DNA from: Bradyrhizobium sp. ISRA430
Lineage (GTDB): Bacteria; Pseudomonadota; Alphaproteobacteria; Rhizobiales; Xanthobacteraceae
Reading direction: 5' to 3'
Assembly (NCBI RefSeq): GCF_029909975.1
Contig: NZ_CP094516.1
Coordinates: 1,674,001 to 1,738,000 of the forward strand
Length of the DNA stretch: 64,000 nt
Positions 9,009-17,863 of this stretch are shown piece after piece (the stretch's first letter is position 1; each line of letters opens with the position of its first letter). Position numbers and translations under genes: made by a program. Below the pieces are notes generated by a model. The model was given only the letters and a program-made list of their open reading frames with translations. It ran no database searches and was not told where the DNA came from.

Positions 9009-9641
9009 TCAGACGCGCTGCAGGTCTCTCAGGTAGGCGCAAAACATGTCAGCCATGGCGTCCGCATAGGCTTTAACCTCTCCGGGAGTTCGGGGAGCCT
9101 CCGAGAACTGCTTTCCAACCGCACTGAACGTCGCCGTGATCAGGTCGGCGGCCAATGCGCGGGTCGCTTCCGAGGCCTTGGGCAAGACCTCTCGCATAAA
9201 AACCTGGACGATACGCTCGCCCGAAGCCGTCGCCTCCCGCGCTTCGGGCGCGTCACGATAAAGGGGCGCGGCATCACCGAGCGCGACGCGCACCGCGGCC
9301 TCATCGCACTCCGAGCGGATGAAAGTGTGAACGAGTGTGCGTAGCCGTTCGAGCGGCGGTCGCCGGACGTCCTCGAGTATGCCGCGCAGCAACTCCGTCG
9401 TCTGTCGCCATTCGTCGCTCTGGAGTCGGAAGAGGATCGCCGCCTTGTTCGGGAAATATTGATACAGCGATCCGACGCTGACGCCGGCTTTCTCGGCCAC
9501 CCGTGCGGTGGTGAAACGCTGCGCGCCTTCCTTCGCCAAAACCTGAACAGCAGCCTCCAAAACCGCGGCGACGAGCTCATTCGAACGGACCTGCTTGGGC
9601 TGTTTTCGTGAGGAAATCTGGGCTCTTCGACGATTGGGCAT
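9009..9641 (-). CDS. TetR-family transcriptional regulator
   Basis: A 210-residue TetR repressor. The N-terminal helix-turn-helix spans about 20-66, with ILEAAVQVLAKEG-like first helix and the recognition helix in TARVAEKAGVSVGSLYQYFPNKAAIL, a canonical TetR sequence. The remainder is a helical ligand domain ending in a C-terminal TetR segment (AYADAMADMFCAYLRDL). The start uses the ATG at 9641; an in-frame TTG at 9656 is less likely. It is divergent from the O-methyltransferase gene, and a palindrome lies between them. Confidence 0.92.
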   Translation of the reverse strand: MPNRRRAQISSRKQPKQVRSNELVAAVLEAAVQVLAKEGAQRFTTARVAEKAGVSVGSLYQYFPNKAAILFRLQSDEWRQTTELLRGILEDVRRPPLERLRTLVHTFIRSECDEAAVRVALGDAAPLYRDAPEAREATASGERIVQVFMREVLPKASEATRALAADLITATFSAVGKQFSEAPRTPGEVKAYADAMADMFCAYLRDLQRV

Positions 9642-9670
9642 GGCGGCGCCTGGCAATGCGAATAGGAAAC

Positions 9671-9686
9671 ACGACGAATTAGTCGT
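9671..9686. promoter_or_regulatory. Palindrome ACGAC-N6-GTCGT, candidate TetR operator
   Basis: In the 95-bp gap between the divergent TetR and O-methyltransferase genes sits ACGACGAATTAGTCGT, a 16-bp inverted repeat with perfect 5-bp arms. Placement between a TetR gene and its divergent neighbour is the classic arrangement for autoregulation plus control of the neighbour. Binding is inferred, not shown. Confidence 0.5.
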
Positions 9687-9736
9687 ATTTCTACTCCAAC
9701 GGAAGAACGCAACTCAAGTCAAGTCGGAGAACCTCC

Positions 9737-10393
9737 ATGACCACCTTGACCACCACGCCGGTCGCGCCGCTGCTCGCTGGCTTGTTCGAAAAGGCGGCCG
9801 CGGCGACCAGCCCGGCAATGGCTGATTTGTCGTCCGATGAACAGGCGCGCCTGATCCGGAGCAAGACAGAATATCTCGACCTCTATGGACGCCTGAAAGA
9901 TCTTTGGCTTCCCGTCTCACCGCAGACGGGCGTGCTGCTCTACATGCTGGCGCGGGCCTGCCACGCACGGACGATCGTCGAGTTCGGAACGTCGTTCGGC
10001 ATCTCGACCCTGCACCTCGCCGCGGCCCTCAGGGACAATGGCGGCGGCCGTCTCATTACCAGCGAGTTCGAGCCGTCCAAGGTGGCGCAGGCCCGTCGAC
10101 ACCTGACGGACGGCGGTCTCATCGACCTAGTGGAGATCCGGGAGGGAGACGCGCTCAAGACGCTGAGCGTCGATCTTCCTGAGACGATCAACCTGCTGCT
10201 GCTCGACGGCGCCAAGGCGCTCTATCCCGAAATCTTGGCCCTGATGGAGAGCCGCCTACGGCAGGGCGCCCTTATCGTCGCCGACAACGCCGACTTTTCT
10301 CCCGAATACTTGGCGCGCGTCCGCTCGCGCGCGGCCGGCTACTTGTCCGTGCCATTCGGCGAGGATGTCGAACTATCGATGCGGACCGTCTAG
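9737..10393 (+). CDS. O-methyltransferase, class I SAM-dependent
   Basis: A 218-residue methyltransferase of the caffeoyl-CoA/catechol O-methyltransferase-like family. The SAM-binding glycine motif is VEFGTSFGIST (about 77-87), followed by the acidic ribose-binding site in ITSEFEPSKVAQARRHL. LLLLDGAKALYPEILALMESRLRQGALIVADNADF matches the metal-binding Asp and the DN pair of this family. GGAG lies six bases before the start codon. Divergent from TetR and upstream of the second SDR gene. The acceptor is unknown. Confidence 0.88.
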   Translation: MTTLTTTPVAPLLAGLFEKAAAATSPAMADLSSDEQARLIRSKTEYLDLYGRLKDLWLPVSPQTGVLLYMLARACHARTIVEFGTSFGISTLHLAAALRDNGGGRLITSEFEPSKVAQARRHLTDGGLIDLVEIREGDALKTLSVDLPETINLLLLDGAKALYPEILALMESRLRQGALIVADNADFSPEYLARVRSRAAGYLSVPFGEDVELSMRTV

Positions 10394-10488
10394 CGCCAGC
10401 CGTCGGCGGCTGCGCCGCCGAGCAAACCCAACGATCGACAGAGCCAATGCCGAGCCCGCTGGGCCGGGCACAGGAAAGGAGTCTCGAA

Positions 10489-11346
10489 ATGCGTGTCTTC
10501 GTAACAGGCGCCACCGGATGGGTCGGTTCCGCCGTGGTCAACGAGTTGATCAGCGCCGGCCACCAAGTCACCGGCCTCGCGCGCAGTAAGGAAAAGGCGA
10601 CCGCGCTGGCCGCGGCAGGCGCGGACCCGCTCTGCGCCACGCTCGACGACCTCGACGCCTTGCACGGCGCGGCGTCAGCAGCGGATGCGGTGGTCCACAC
10701 TGCATTCAATCACGATTTCTCCAAGTTCCCCGAGAGTGCTGCTCAAGACCAGCGCGTGATCGAGACGCTCGGAAGCGCCCTCGAAGGATCGGGCCGACCG
10801 CTGCTCGTCACATCGGGCCTGTCAGGACTGCCGCGTGGCGCGACCGAGGCTGACATGCCCAACCCGGCTTCGCCGCGGAAATCAGAAGCGGCCGCACAAG
10901 CTCTGGTGGAGCGCGGCGTGCGCACAGCCACGGTCCGGCTCGCACCATCGGTCCATGGTCTCGGCGACCACGGCTTCATCCCCATTGTGATCCGCATGGC
11001 GCGCGAGAAGGGCGTGTCAGCCTATCTCGGCGAGGGTCTGAACTGCTGGTCCGGTGTACACAGAGCGGACGCTGCACGCGTCTACCGGCTTGCGCTCGAG
11101 AAGGGCGTAACGGAGCGGGTCTACCACGCGGTTGCGGACGAGGGCGTGCCATTCAAGACAATCGCCGAGGTGATCGGCCGTCGGCTTGGTCTGCCGGTCG
11201 AGCCGCGGGAGCGCGACCACTTTGGCTGGTTCGCCAACATGGCGGGCGCCGAGATGTCTGTATCGAGCGAGCATACACGCGCGCTGCTCGACTGGAGACC
11301 GACCGGTCCGGACCTGCTCAACGACATCGCTGACCCCGGATACTAA
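10489..11346 (+). CDS. NAD(P)-binding SDR-family protein, paralogue of 8053-8955
   Basis: A 285-residue protein with the dinucleotide-binding TGATGWVG motif at residues 6-13 and the same layout as the gene at 8053 (AVVHTAFNHDFS, REKGVSAYLGEGLN, DHFGWF, a WRPTGPDLL C-terminus). AAGGAG seven bases upstream sets the start; an earlier ATG at 10447 has no ribosome site. It follows the O-methyltransferase by 95 bases in the same direction and may be co-transcribed. The two SDRs look like an old duplication that flanks the TetR/methyltransferase pair. Substrate unknown. Confidence 0.88.
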   Translation: MRVFVTGATGWVGSAVVNELISAGHQVTGLARSKEKATALAAAGADPLCATLDDLDALHGAASAADAVVHTAFNHDFSKFPESAAQDQRVIETLGSALEGSGRPLLVTSGLSGLPRGATEADMPNPASPRKSEAAAQALVERGVRTATVRLAPSVHGLGDHGFIPIVIRMAREKGVSAYLGEGLNCWSGVHRADAARVYRLALEKGVTERVYHAVADEGVPFKTIAEVIGRRLGLPVEPRERDHFGWFANMAGAEMSVSSEHTRALLDWRPTGPDLLNDIADPGY

Positions 11347-11478
11347 GCCGGGTGAGGAACTCCGCCAGTCGCACTGGCCGTAAGCGTTCACGTCAGCCAA
11401 CGCACTCAACGATCCTCGTCGATCGGAGTGCGTCTATTTCCGCACGCCGTCGATTGAGGAACAACATGGAGAATAACC

Positions 11479-12679
11479 ATGTCTCTCCAATCGACACGCG
11501 ACCCGGCGCAGGCTCGCCTGCTGCTGCTGACCGCCATTCTCTTCGTTTCTTATCTCTGCGTTGCGATGCCCCTTCCAATCGTGCCGGTCTATGTGGCCGA
11601 GCAGCTTGGGCTCGGCAACGCCTGGGCCGGGCTCGGCGTCGGCATCGCCTTTTTCGCGACGATCGTGACGCGGGGCTACGCCGGCACGCTTTCTGATCGT
11701 CGTGGCGCCAAAATCGCCGTAGCGCAGGGTCTCGCCTATTACGTGGCAGGAGCGCTGATCTCGTTGATAGCAGGCCTTCTATCGCAGACGCCCCTGGTCT
11801 CTTTCCTGGTCCTCCTCGCCGGCCGGCTGCTCGTCGGACTCGGTGAAAGTCTCGTTGGAGTCGGCGTGATTGCCTGGGGCATCGGGCTGGTCGGTCCGGC
11901 TCGCTCGGCCCGGGTCTTGGCGCTGATCGGCACGGCAATTTACGGCGCACTCGCCGTCGGTGGTCCGATCGCCCTCATATTGCTTGAGCGATTCGGCTTT
12001 GTCGGCGCGATGGCGATCAGTGCGGTTCTGCCTTGTCTTGGGCTGCTGGCGATCTGGCCCATGGCCGGTGTTGCCGCGCATCCGGATGCCGAACGGCTGT
12101 CGTTCCGGAGCGTGATAGGAAGGATCTGGTGGCACGGGTTGATTGTCTGTCTTCAAGGCATCGGCTTCGCCGCAATCGGCGCGTTCTTCGTGCTCTACTT
12201 CCTTAACCGAAACTGGAGCTATGCCGGGCTAGGCCTGACCGCCTTCGGCGGCGGATTTGTTTTGGTTCGCGTGCTGTTTGGCCACCTGCCGGATCGCATT
12301 GGCGGCCTGCCAGTGGCGATAGGGTCGCTCGCGATCGAGGCCATCGGCCAAGCCCTGATCTGGAGCGCCCCCAGTCCGGCCTTTGCCCTCATCGGCGCAT
12401 TCCTGACGGGGCTCGGGTGCTCGATGATTTTTCCGGCCATGGCCGGCCATGGGGCGGGAGGTCGTGCATCTTGTCGAACCGCATCTGCGCGGCACTGCGC
12501 TCGGCGGGTACGCGGCGTTCCAGGATCTCGCCTACGGCCTGACCGGACCTTTGGCTGGGCTTCTGGCAGACAGGGCCGGATATGGCAGTGTCTTCCTGAT
12601 TGGCGGAGCCGCTTCGCTGGGAGGTCTCTTAATCGCACTCACCCTTCGCCGAACCCAGAGAGCCTTGTTCCAGGGATAG
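11479..12679 (+). pseudogene. MFS transporter, frameshifted by a 10-bp tandem duplication
   Basis: Residues 1-324 read as a normal major facilitator protein (YhhS/arabinose-efflux type: first helix LLLLTAILFVSYLCVAMPLPIVPVY, loop motif GTLSDRRGAK, about ten helices). After FLTGLGCSMIFPAM the frame is lost. The frame running from 12449 continues the family pattern: MGREVVHLVEPHLRG, AAFQDLAYGLTGPLAG, then a last helix, ending at 12679. Removing one copy of the duplicated 10-mer at 12433-12452 joins the two parts exactly into a 396-residue protein, a usual MFS length. As read, translation would run on to 12900 with an unrelated, non-membrane tail that overlaps the convergent guaA. Either an inactivated gene, a reversible slippage switch, or an assembly error. 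Confidence 0.85.
12433..12452. repeat. Exact 10-bp tandem duplication (CCGGCCATGG x2) inside the MFS gene
   Basis: Two adjacent identical copies, 12433-12442 and 12443-12452. Each contains the palindrome CCATGG. Ten is not a multiple of three, so one copy keeps the reading frame and two copies break it. Confidence 0.95.
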
Positions 12680-12798
12680 TGAACGTGAGCGTTCGAGCTA
12701 ACACGCTGTCAGCCGTCCGAAACTATCGACTACTATCGGTGAGACAGCATCGCCTGCTGTACTCTGCACTGTCCGATTTTACTCTACAGCACTCCCCC

Positions 12799-14397
12799 TC
12801 ACTCCCACTCAATCGTCCCAGGCGGCTTGCTGGTCACGTCGTACACCACCCGGTTCACGCCCTTCACCTCGTTGATGATGCGTGTCGCGGTCTCACCTAA
12901 GAACTTCATATCGAACTGGTAGAAGTCCGCGGTCATGCCGTCGGTCGAGGTGACGGCGCGCAAGCCGACCACGTAGTCGTAGGTGCGGCCGTCGCCCATG
13001 ACGCCGACGGTTTTTACGGGGAGCAGCACCGCAAAAGCCTGCCAGATTTCGTCGTAGAGACCTGCTTTCCGGATCTGGTCGATGTAGACGGCGTCGGCCT
13101 GACGCAGGATCTCGAGCTTCTCCCTGGTGATCTCGCCGGGGCAGCGGATGGCAAGGCCCGGGCCCGGGAACGGGTGGCGGCCGACGAAGATCTCAGGCAG
13201 GCCGAGCTCGCGACCGAGCTTGCGCACCTCGTCCTTGAACAGCTCGCGCAAGGGCTCGACGAGCTTCATGTTCATGCGCTCGGGAAGACCGCCGACATTA
13301 TGGTGCGACTTGATCGTCACCGAGGGACCGCCGGTGAAGGAGACGCTCTCGATCACGTCGGGATAGAGCGTGCCTTGCGCGAGGAAGTCGGCGCCGCCGA
13401 TCTTCTTCGCCTCTTGCTCGAACACCTCGATGAAGAGGCGGCCGATGGTCTTGCGCTTCACTTCCGGATCGGTGACGCCTTCGAGCTCGCCGAGAAACTG
13501 CTTCGAGGCGTCCACGTGCACGAGCGGGATGTTGTAGTGGTGGCGGAATAGGTCGACCACCGTCTCGGCCTCGTTGAGGCGCATCAGGCCGTGATCGACG
13601 AAGACGCAGGTGAGCTGGTCGCCGATCGCCTCGTGGATCAAGACGGCGGCGACCGCTGAATCGACACCGCCGGACAGGCCGCAGATCACCCTGCCCTTGC
13701 CGACTTGCGCGCGGATCTTCTGGATCTCTTCCTCGCGGAAGGCGCGCATGGTCCAGTCGCCGGAAAGGCCGGCGATCTTGCGCACGAAATTGCGGATGAG
13801 TTTTGCACCATCGGGCGTGTGCACCACCTCGGGGTGGAACATCAGGCCGTAATATTTGCGCTGCTCGTCCTGGATCACCGCGAACGGCGTGTTCGGCGAG
13901 GTGCCGGCGACGGTGAAGCCCGGCGGCATCTTGGTGATGCGGTCGCCATGACTCATCCAGACCTGATGCTTGCCGCCGAGCGACCAGATGTCCTCGAACA
14001 GCTTGCTCTCGGCCTTCACCTCGACGTCGGCGCGGCCGAATTCGCGGTGGTGGCCGCCCTCGACCTCGCCCCCTAACTGGGCCGCCATGGTCATCTGGCC
14101 GTAGCAGATGCCCATCACTGGCACGCCGGAGGCGAAGATGAGCTGCGGCGCGCGGGGCGAACCGGCCTCATGCACCGATTCCGGGCCGCCGGAGAGGATC
14201 ACCGCTTTCGGCTTCATCTCCTTGAAGGCCTCTTCGGCCTTGTTGAACGGAACGATCTCGCAATAGACGCCGTCCTCGCGCACGCGACGGGCGATGAGCT
14301 GCGTCACCTGGCTGCCGAAATCGATGATGAGAATCTTGTCGTGCGCCGAGGCCACCGAGGGCGTCGACGACTCGCGGGCGTTCTGTGCTGCTGTCAT
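12799..14397 (-). CDS. guaA: GMP synthase (glutamine-hydrolysing)
   Basis: A 532-residue enzyme that aminates XMP to GMP using glutamine and ATP, in the cytoplasm. The N-terminal class I amidotransferase has the nucleophile Cys98 in GICYGQ and the His188/Glu190 pair in FHPE. The PP-loop SGGVDS at 242-247 starts the ATP pyrophosphatase domain, and the C-terminal dimerisation domain ends in KPPGTIEWE as in the family. The frame stays open upstream, but the ATG at 14397 gives the family-like N-terminus before [19 protein letters not shown]. guaB lies about 6 kb away on the same strand. Confidence 0.98.
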   Translation of the reverse strand: MTAAQNARESSTPSVASAHDKILIIDFGSQVTQLIARRVREDGVYCEIVPFNKAEEAFKEMKPKAVILSGGPESVHEAGSPRAPQLIFASGVPVMGICYGQMTMAAQLGGEVEGGHHREFGRADVEVKAESKLFEDIWSLGGKHQVWMSHGDRITKMPPGFTVAGTSPNTPFAVIQDEQRKYYGLMFHPEVVHTPDGAKLIRNFVRKIAGLSGDWTMRAFREEEIQKIRAQVGKGRVICGLSGGVDSAVAAVLIHEAIGDQLTCVFVDHGLMRLNEAETVVDLFRHHYNIPLVHVDASKQFLGELEGVTDPEVKRKTIGRLFIEVFEQEAKKIGGADFLAQGTLYPDVIESVSFTGGPSVTIKSHHNVGGLPERMNMKLVEPLRELFKDEVRKLGRELGLPEIFVGRHPFPGPGLAIRCPGEITREKLEILRQADAVYIDQIRKAGLYDEIWQAFAVLLPVKTVGVMGDGRTYDYVVGLRAVTSTDGMTADFYQFDMKFLGETATRIINEVKGVNRVVYDVTSKPPGTIEWE

Positions 14398-14577
14398 GGC
14401 AAGCAGATACGCGACGAGGGCCCTCCCCGCAACAGCGCGGGCGGGCACGCCCACATTCTTCTTTGGGCATGGACACAGCAGCAATAGGGCAATATTATTG
14501 ACCTAATTTTTTGCCGCTACGTCGGCGGCTAGCCTGTCGTGCATGTACACGCGCGGGAGGCGCCTTCCCACCCACCG

Positions 14578-14701
14578 CTGTCATTCCCCGCGAAAGCGGG
14601 GAATCCAGTACGCCGCGACCTATCCGTATCCCATCGCTGCCTTTGGAATACTGGATCGCCCGCCCCAGTGCGCAATTGCGCACAAGGCGGGCGATGACAG
14701 C
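14578..14701. repeat. Palindromic repeat, family 1 (GTCAT...ATGAC), with GCGCAATTGCGC insert
   Basis: Upstream of guaA. It begins CTGTCATTCCCCGCGAAAGC, contains the stems CCCCGC/GCGGGG and the conserved blocks ATCCAGTA and GGAATACTGGATC, and ends GGGCGATGACAG. Related copies lie at 20343, 28482, 28628, 28774 and 48176. This copy carries an extra AGTGCGCAATTGCGCAC element near its right arm. The remainder of the guaA-cupin gap shows nothing else recognisable. Confidence 0.8.
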
Positions 14702-14807
14702 GAGAGTGAGGTACGGTCGTTCCGCACACTGTCATTGCAACGACGGAAACTATGGCGGCGGCGTGCCATAACAGCAGCACGGCCGCCGTCGGAACAGGAT
14801 CACCGCC

Positions 14808-15140
14808 ATGAAACTCCCGACCTCCCCCTTTACTGTCACCGACTGGGGCCAGGTTGCGCCGGCGGTGCATCCTGGCGAGACCGGGCAGGCGTTGTGGCGG
14901 ACGCTCAACATCGGTGATCTCCGCGTGCGGATGGTCGAATATTCGCCGGGCTATCTCGCCGATCACTGGTGCGACCGCGGGCACGTGCTCTACGTGGTGC
15001 AGGGCGAGCTCGACACCGAGCTGCGCGACGGGCGCAGGTTCAAGCTCACGGCGGGGATGAGCTACCAGGTCTCGGATTTCGGCGATGCCGCGCATCGCTC
15101 GTCGACCGCCACCGGCGCGACGCTGTTCATCGTAGATTGA
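14808..15140 (+). CDS. DHCW-motif cupin-fold protein
   Basis: A 110-residue single-domain cupin. The central strand reads HWCDRGHVLYVVQGELDTELRDGRRFKLTAGMSYQVSD, with the first cupin motif in HWCDRGHVLYV and the second ending at DAAHRS, giving candidate metal-binding His residues. The DHWC cluster matches a small cupin family named for that motif. It is a stand-alone gene. Such proteins are small metal-binding proteins or enzymes of unknown reaction. Confidence 0.82.
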   Translation: MKLPTSPFTVTDWGQVAPAVHPGETGQALWRTLNIGDLRVRMVEYSPGYLADHWCDRGHVLYVVQGELDTELRDGRRFKLTAGMSYQVSDFGDAAHRSSTATGATLFIVD

Positions 15141-15220
15141 AGCACGCCGCGAAGCCTATGAGGCGAAGTTGCAGCGCAAAATAGAAAACTGATGCGATGT
15201 CGCGATGTGCGGGCAGTGCC

Positions 15221-15249
15221 TTGAAGTAGCCCCATTATCTCTCTAGATT
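15221..15249 (+). promoter_or_regulatory. Candidate sigma-70-type promoter of the cold-shock gene
   Basis: TTGAAG (15221-15226) and TAGATT (15244-15249) with a 17-base spacer. Transcription from here would leave a leader of roughly 150 bases before the cold-shock start codon at 15410, as seen for cspA-type genes whose leader controls translation. Consensus match is moderate. Confidence 0.4.
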
Positions 15250-15409
15250 GTGAACATCGATCATTGGCCAAACGACTGGGCCGCTTCGCCTCGTCCCTGA
15301 CGGGCGCGCACGTTTCAGAGATTTCTCCAAAATCGACCAATCGGACGTTGGGCGTGAAGCATTCGCGCGCGAGTCCTCGTGCGTACATTGTCATGGAAAG
15401 GAAAACATT

Positions 15410-15619
15410 ATGGCTATGGGTACCGTGAAGTGGTTCAACAACCAAAAGGGTTTTGGCTTCATCCAGCCAGATGACGGCAACAAGGACGTGTTCGTCCACA
15501 TCAGCGCGGTGGAGCGCGCCGGCCTCAGCACCCTCAACGAAGGCCAGAAGATCTCGTTCGACATCGTCGCAGACCGCCGGAGCGGCAAGTCCTCCGCTGA
15601 CAATCTCCGCGTCGGCTAA
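15410..15619 (+). CDS. Cold-shock domain protein (CspA family)
   Basis: A 69-residue protein consisting of one cold-shock domain. Both RNA-binding motifs are present, KGFGFIQ (RNP1) and VFVHIS (RNP2), after the GTVKWFNNQ start. These proteins bind single-stranded RNA or DNA and melt RNA structure in the cold or during growth transitions. A strong GGAAAGGAAAACATT leader precedes the ATG. It is flanked by a candidate promoter and a clear terminator, so it is probably monocistronic. Which of the several csp paralogues this is cannot be told. Confidence 0.97.
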   Translation: MAMGTVKWFNNQKGFGFIQPDDGNKDVFVHISAVERAGLSTLNEGQKISFDIVADRRSGKSSADNLRVG

Positions 15620-15672
15620 TCCGCCGCGCCACGCTCTGACCACGGACGTACTGGCAGGGCGCAATCTAACAG

Positions 15673-15710
15673 GCCCCGCGACCGAGCTTCGGTGCGCGGG
15701 GCTTTTGCTT
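15673..15710 (+). terminator. Rho-independent terminator after the cold-shock gene
   Basis: GCCCCGCG (15673-15680) pairs with CGCGGGGC (15695-15702), with an inner ACCGA/TCGGT stem extending it around a 3-base loop, followed by TTTTGCTT. A long GC-rich hairpin plus T-run about 55 bases after the stop codon is a textbook intrinsic terminator. Confidence 0.85.
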
Positions 15711-15742
15711 GAGTGGGACAGCGTGGCCTGGCCCGCGCTGCC

Positions 15743-15862
15743 GTAGGGTGGGTTAGCGAAGCGTAACCCACCACTTCTGTCGCCGCGAGAAAAGTGGTGG
15801 GTTACGCCTTCGGCCCTCGCTCGTGGAAGCTACGGCAGATGTAGTCGGCTAACCCACCCTAC
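15743..15862. repeat. Palindromic repeat, family 4 (GTAGGGTGGGTTAGC...)
   Basis: An imperfect inverted repeat whose outer arms are GTAGGGTGGGTTAGC and GCTAACCCACCCTAC, with an inner pair built on GTAACCCACCACTT and AAGTGGTGGGTTAC. A similar but shorter unit lies at 45925-45992 and a fragment at 2649-2680. Transcripts in either direction would fold into a long hairpin. Confidence 0.8.
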
Positions 15863-15913
15863 GAGTTCGTCATTCCAGGGCGCGTAGTGAGTCCCGGAAA
15901 TGACGATGGACGA

Positions 15914-17215
15914 TCAACCAGCCTTCTTCATCACCGAGACGAAGAACCCATCCGTCCCCGTCCGGCGCGGCGTCATCAGCCAGCCTTCGCCCGACTGCAG
16001 CGCGGCCTTCGCGAAATCCTCGGCCTTGTCCCAGAGCACGCTTGCGGTCTGCTCCGGTGGCACGACGGAAAATTCGGGATGGCGTTCGACGAACGCCCTC
16101 ACCTGCTCGCCGTTTTCCTCTGAAAGCACCGAGCAGGTGATGTAGGCGATGCGGCCGCCCGCCTTCACCAGCGGCACGGCGCGCTCCAGCACCTCGGCCT
16201 GGTCGCGCAGGCGGATCTCCAGCGCGCCGGGGCGCATGCGCCATTTGGCGTCGGGGTTGCGGCGCCAGGTGCCGGTTCCCGTGCAGGGCGCGTCGATCAC
16301 GACGAGATCGGCCGAGCTGCGGATGTCGGAGAGCGGATCGGCCTCACCCTTGGGCGTGCGGACATCGGCGTTGTGGACACCGGCGCGCGACAGCCGCTCG
16401 TGGATCGGGGCGAGCTGGCGCTTGTCGCGGTCGGTCGCGATCAGCCGGCCCTTGCCCTGCATGAGGGCCGCGAGCGCCAGCGTCTTGCCGCCGGCACCGG
16501 CGCAGAGATCGATCACCTGCTCGCCGGGTTTTGCCGCGGTGAAAGCGGCCGCAAGCTGCGAGCCTTCATCCTGCACTTCAATGCCGCCCTTGATGAAATC
16601 CTCCTCGGCCTGGATGCCGGGATTGCGCGAATCGGCCGAAAGCTCGATGCGCAGGCCGGTCGCCGACCACGGCGTCGGCTTCGCATGAAGATGAGCAAGC
16701 GCGCGCAGCGCCTTGTCGCGATTGGATTTTAGCGTGTTGACGCGCAGATCCAGCGGCGCCCGGCTCGCCATCGCGGTCGCTTCCGCGGCGCGGTCCTCGC
16801 CGAACACTTTTGCAAAATGCGGGTCGAGCCATTCCGGATAATCGCCGGCGACCGCGGCCGGGGCACCCTTCAGGGAACGCGAGGCCAGCGCCGCCTGCTC
16901 CGCCTCCGTCAGCGGCGCCGGCGCAAAGCGGCTGCCGTCGAACAGCGCGGCCATCGTCGCCGTATCCACGTTGCGCTCGAGACGCAGCATGCCGATCAGC
17001 CGCGCCCGCGCGGTGTCGGCGTCCATCAGGAACGCGCTCGAGGCGTAGCGGCGCAGCACATCCCAGACGAGGCCGGCAATCGCGGCGCGGTCGCCCGAGC
17101 CGGCAAAGCGGTGCGCGGTGCCCCACTCCTTCAGCGCCTTGGCCGCGGGCACGCGGTCTTTCTCTATGGTGTCGATCAGTTCGATGGCCGCGGACAGCCG
17201 GGCAGCGGGGGTCAT
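15914..17215 (-). CDS. RsmB/NOP-family RNA cytosine-C5 methyltransferase
   Basis: A 433-residue SAM-dependent enzyme of the Sun/RsmB type, which methylates cytosine C5 in rRNA. It has an N-terminal helical region (1-140), the SAM motif DLCAGAGGKT at 236-245, the proline-cysteine motif DAPCTGTG with Cys311 and the catalytic Cys361 in YITCSVLSEENGEQV. The N-terminal part is shorter than, and not obviously, a complete NusB-like domain, so whether the target is exactly rsmB's C967 is uncertain. It starts next to the MAPEG gene on the same strand. Confidence 0.92.
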   Translation of the reverse strand: MTPAARLSAAIELIDTIEKDRVPAAKALKEWGTAHRFAGSGDRAAIAGLVWDVLRRYASSAFLMDADTARARLIGMLRLERNVDTATMAALFDGSRFAPAPLTEAEQAALASRSLKGAPAAVAGDYPEWLDPHFAKVFGEDRAAEATAMASRAPLDLRVNTLKSNRDKALRALAHLHAKPTPWSATGLRIELSADSRNPGIQAEEDFIKGGIEVQDEGSQLAAAFTAAKPGEQVIDLCAGAGGKTLALAALMQGKGRLIATDRDKRQLAPIHERLSRAGVHNADVRTPKGEADPLSDIRSSADLVVIDAPCTGTGTWRRNPDAKWRMRPGALEIRLRDQAEVLERAVPLVKAGGRIAYITCSVLSEENGEQVRAFVERHPEFSVVPPEQTASVLWDKAEDFAKAALQSGEGWLMTPRRTGTDGFFVSVMKKAG

Positions 17216-17250
17216 TTGAATCTTTCAGATAAGAATTGGCGCTTAAGCGC

Positions 17251-17673
17251 TCAGATCAGCAACAAAATCCGCAGCGCGAAGTAGATCCACATCGCGAGCA
17301 GCACGAGCACGCCGGCAAGCCAGATCGTCGAGCGCCGGCCGAGATCGTTCGTGGAGACGAAGACGGCGGCATGGGCAAAGCGCGCCACCACGAACACCCA
17401 GGACATCAGCACGATGAAGAGATCGGCATGGCGTAAGGGAAGCGCCAGCGCAATCAGGGCATAGAACAGCACCGGCAGCTCGAACTGGTTGCGGTAGCAA
17501 TTGGCGATTTGTGTGGCACCCTTCGGCCAGTTCGGCTCGCCCAGCGCAATGTCGCGGATCTTGGTTTCGCCAGAGACCAGCGCGCGCCGGCGCGCCAGCA
17601 CCATCCAGATCAGGAGCGCGAAGGTCAGGGCGACCTGCACGAAAACCGGCAGCAGAACCATCTGAACGGACAT
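17251..17673 (-). CDS. MAPEG-family membrane protein
   Basis: A 140-residue integral membrane protein with four predicted helices (VLLPVFVQVALTFALLIWMV, around 63-80, around 85-105, and VLVLLAMWIYFALRILLLI). The loop CYRNQFELPVLFYALIALAL carries the NxxE-type sequence of the MAPEG superfamily, which includes glutathione-related and eicosanoid enzymes. Bacterial members are mostly uncharacterised. GGGAAAA lies upstream of the chosen ATG; an ATG at 17712 has no ribosome site and adds a non-membrane segment. Confidence 0.85.
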   Translation of the reverse strand: MSVQMVLLPVFVQVALTFALLIWMVLARRRALVSGETKIRDIALGEPNWPKGATQIANCYRNQFELPVLFYALIALALPLRHADLFIVLMSWVFVVARFAHAAVFVSTNDLGRRSTIWLAGVLVLLAMWIYFALRILLLI

Positions 17674-17863
17674 TGAAATTTTCCCAACCGGCGGGAGCCG
17701 CCACTCCGTCAATTAGCCGTCACCGTTGTTCCTGACAATCAACGAGTTGAAGCGGCGTTCCCGGCGCAACGCCCAACTACCTATAGTTAAAGGGATTTCA
17801 CCCTCATCCGGGCATGGTTCCTAGCGTCATCGTTCGGTCTCGCGGTCGGGCTATGCTTGGAGC

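Noticed and set aside
7168..9042. Long open frame on the minus strand
   Set aside because: It runs antisense to the exported hydrolase and the SDR gene, lacks family features and is a side effect of high GC content.
12680..12900. Extension of the MFS frame past 12679
   Set aside because: It has no membrane character and overlaps the end of guaA; it exists only because of the duplication at 12433.
15743..15862. Family-4 repeat as an intrinsic terminator
   Set aside because: It has a strong stem but no T-run, and a better terminator precedes it at 15673.
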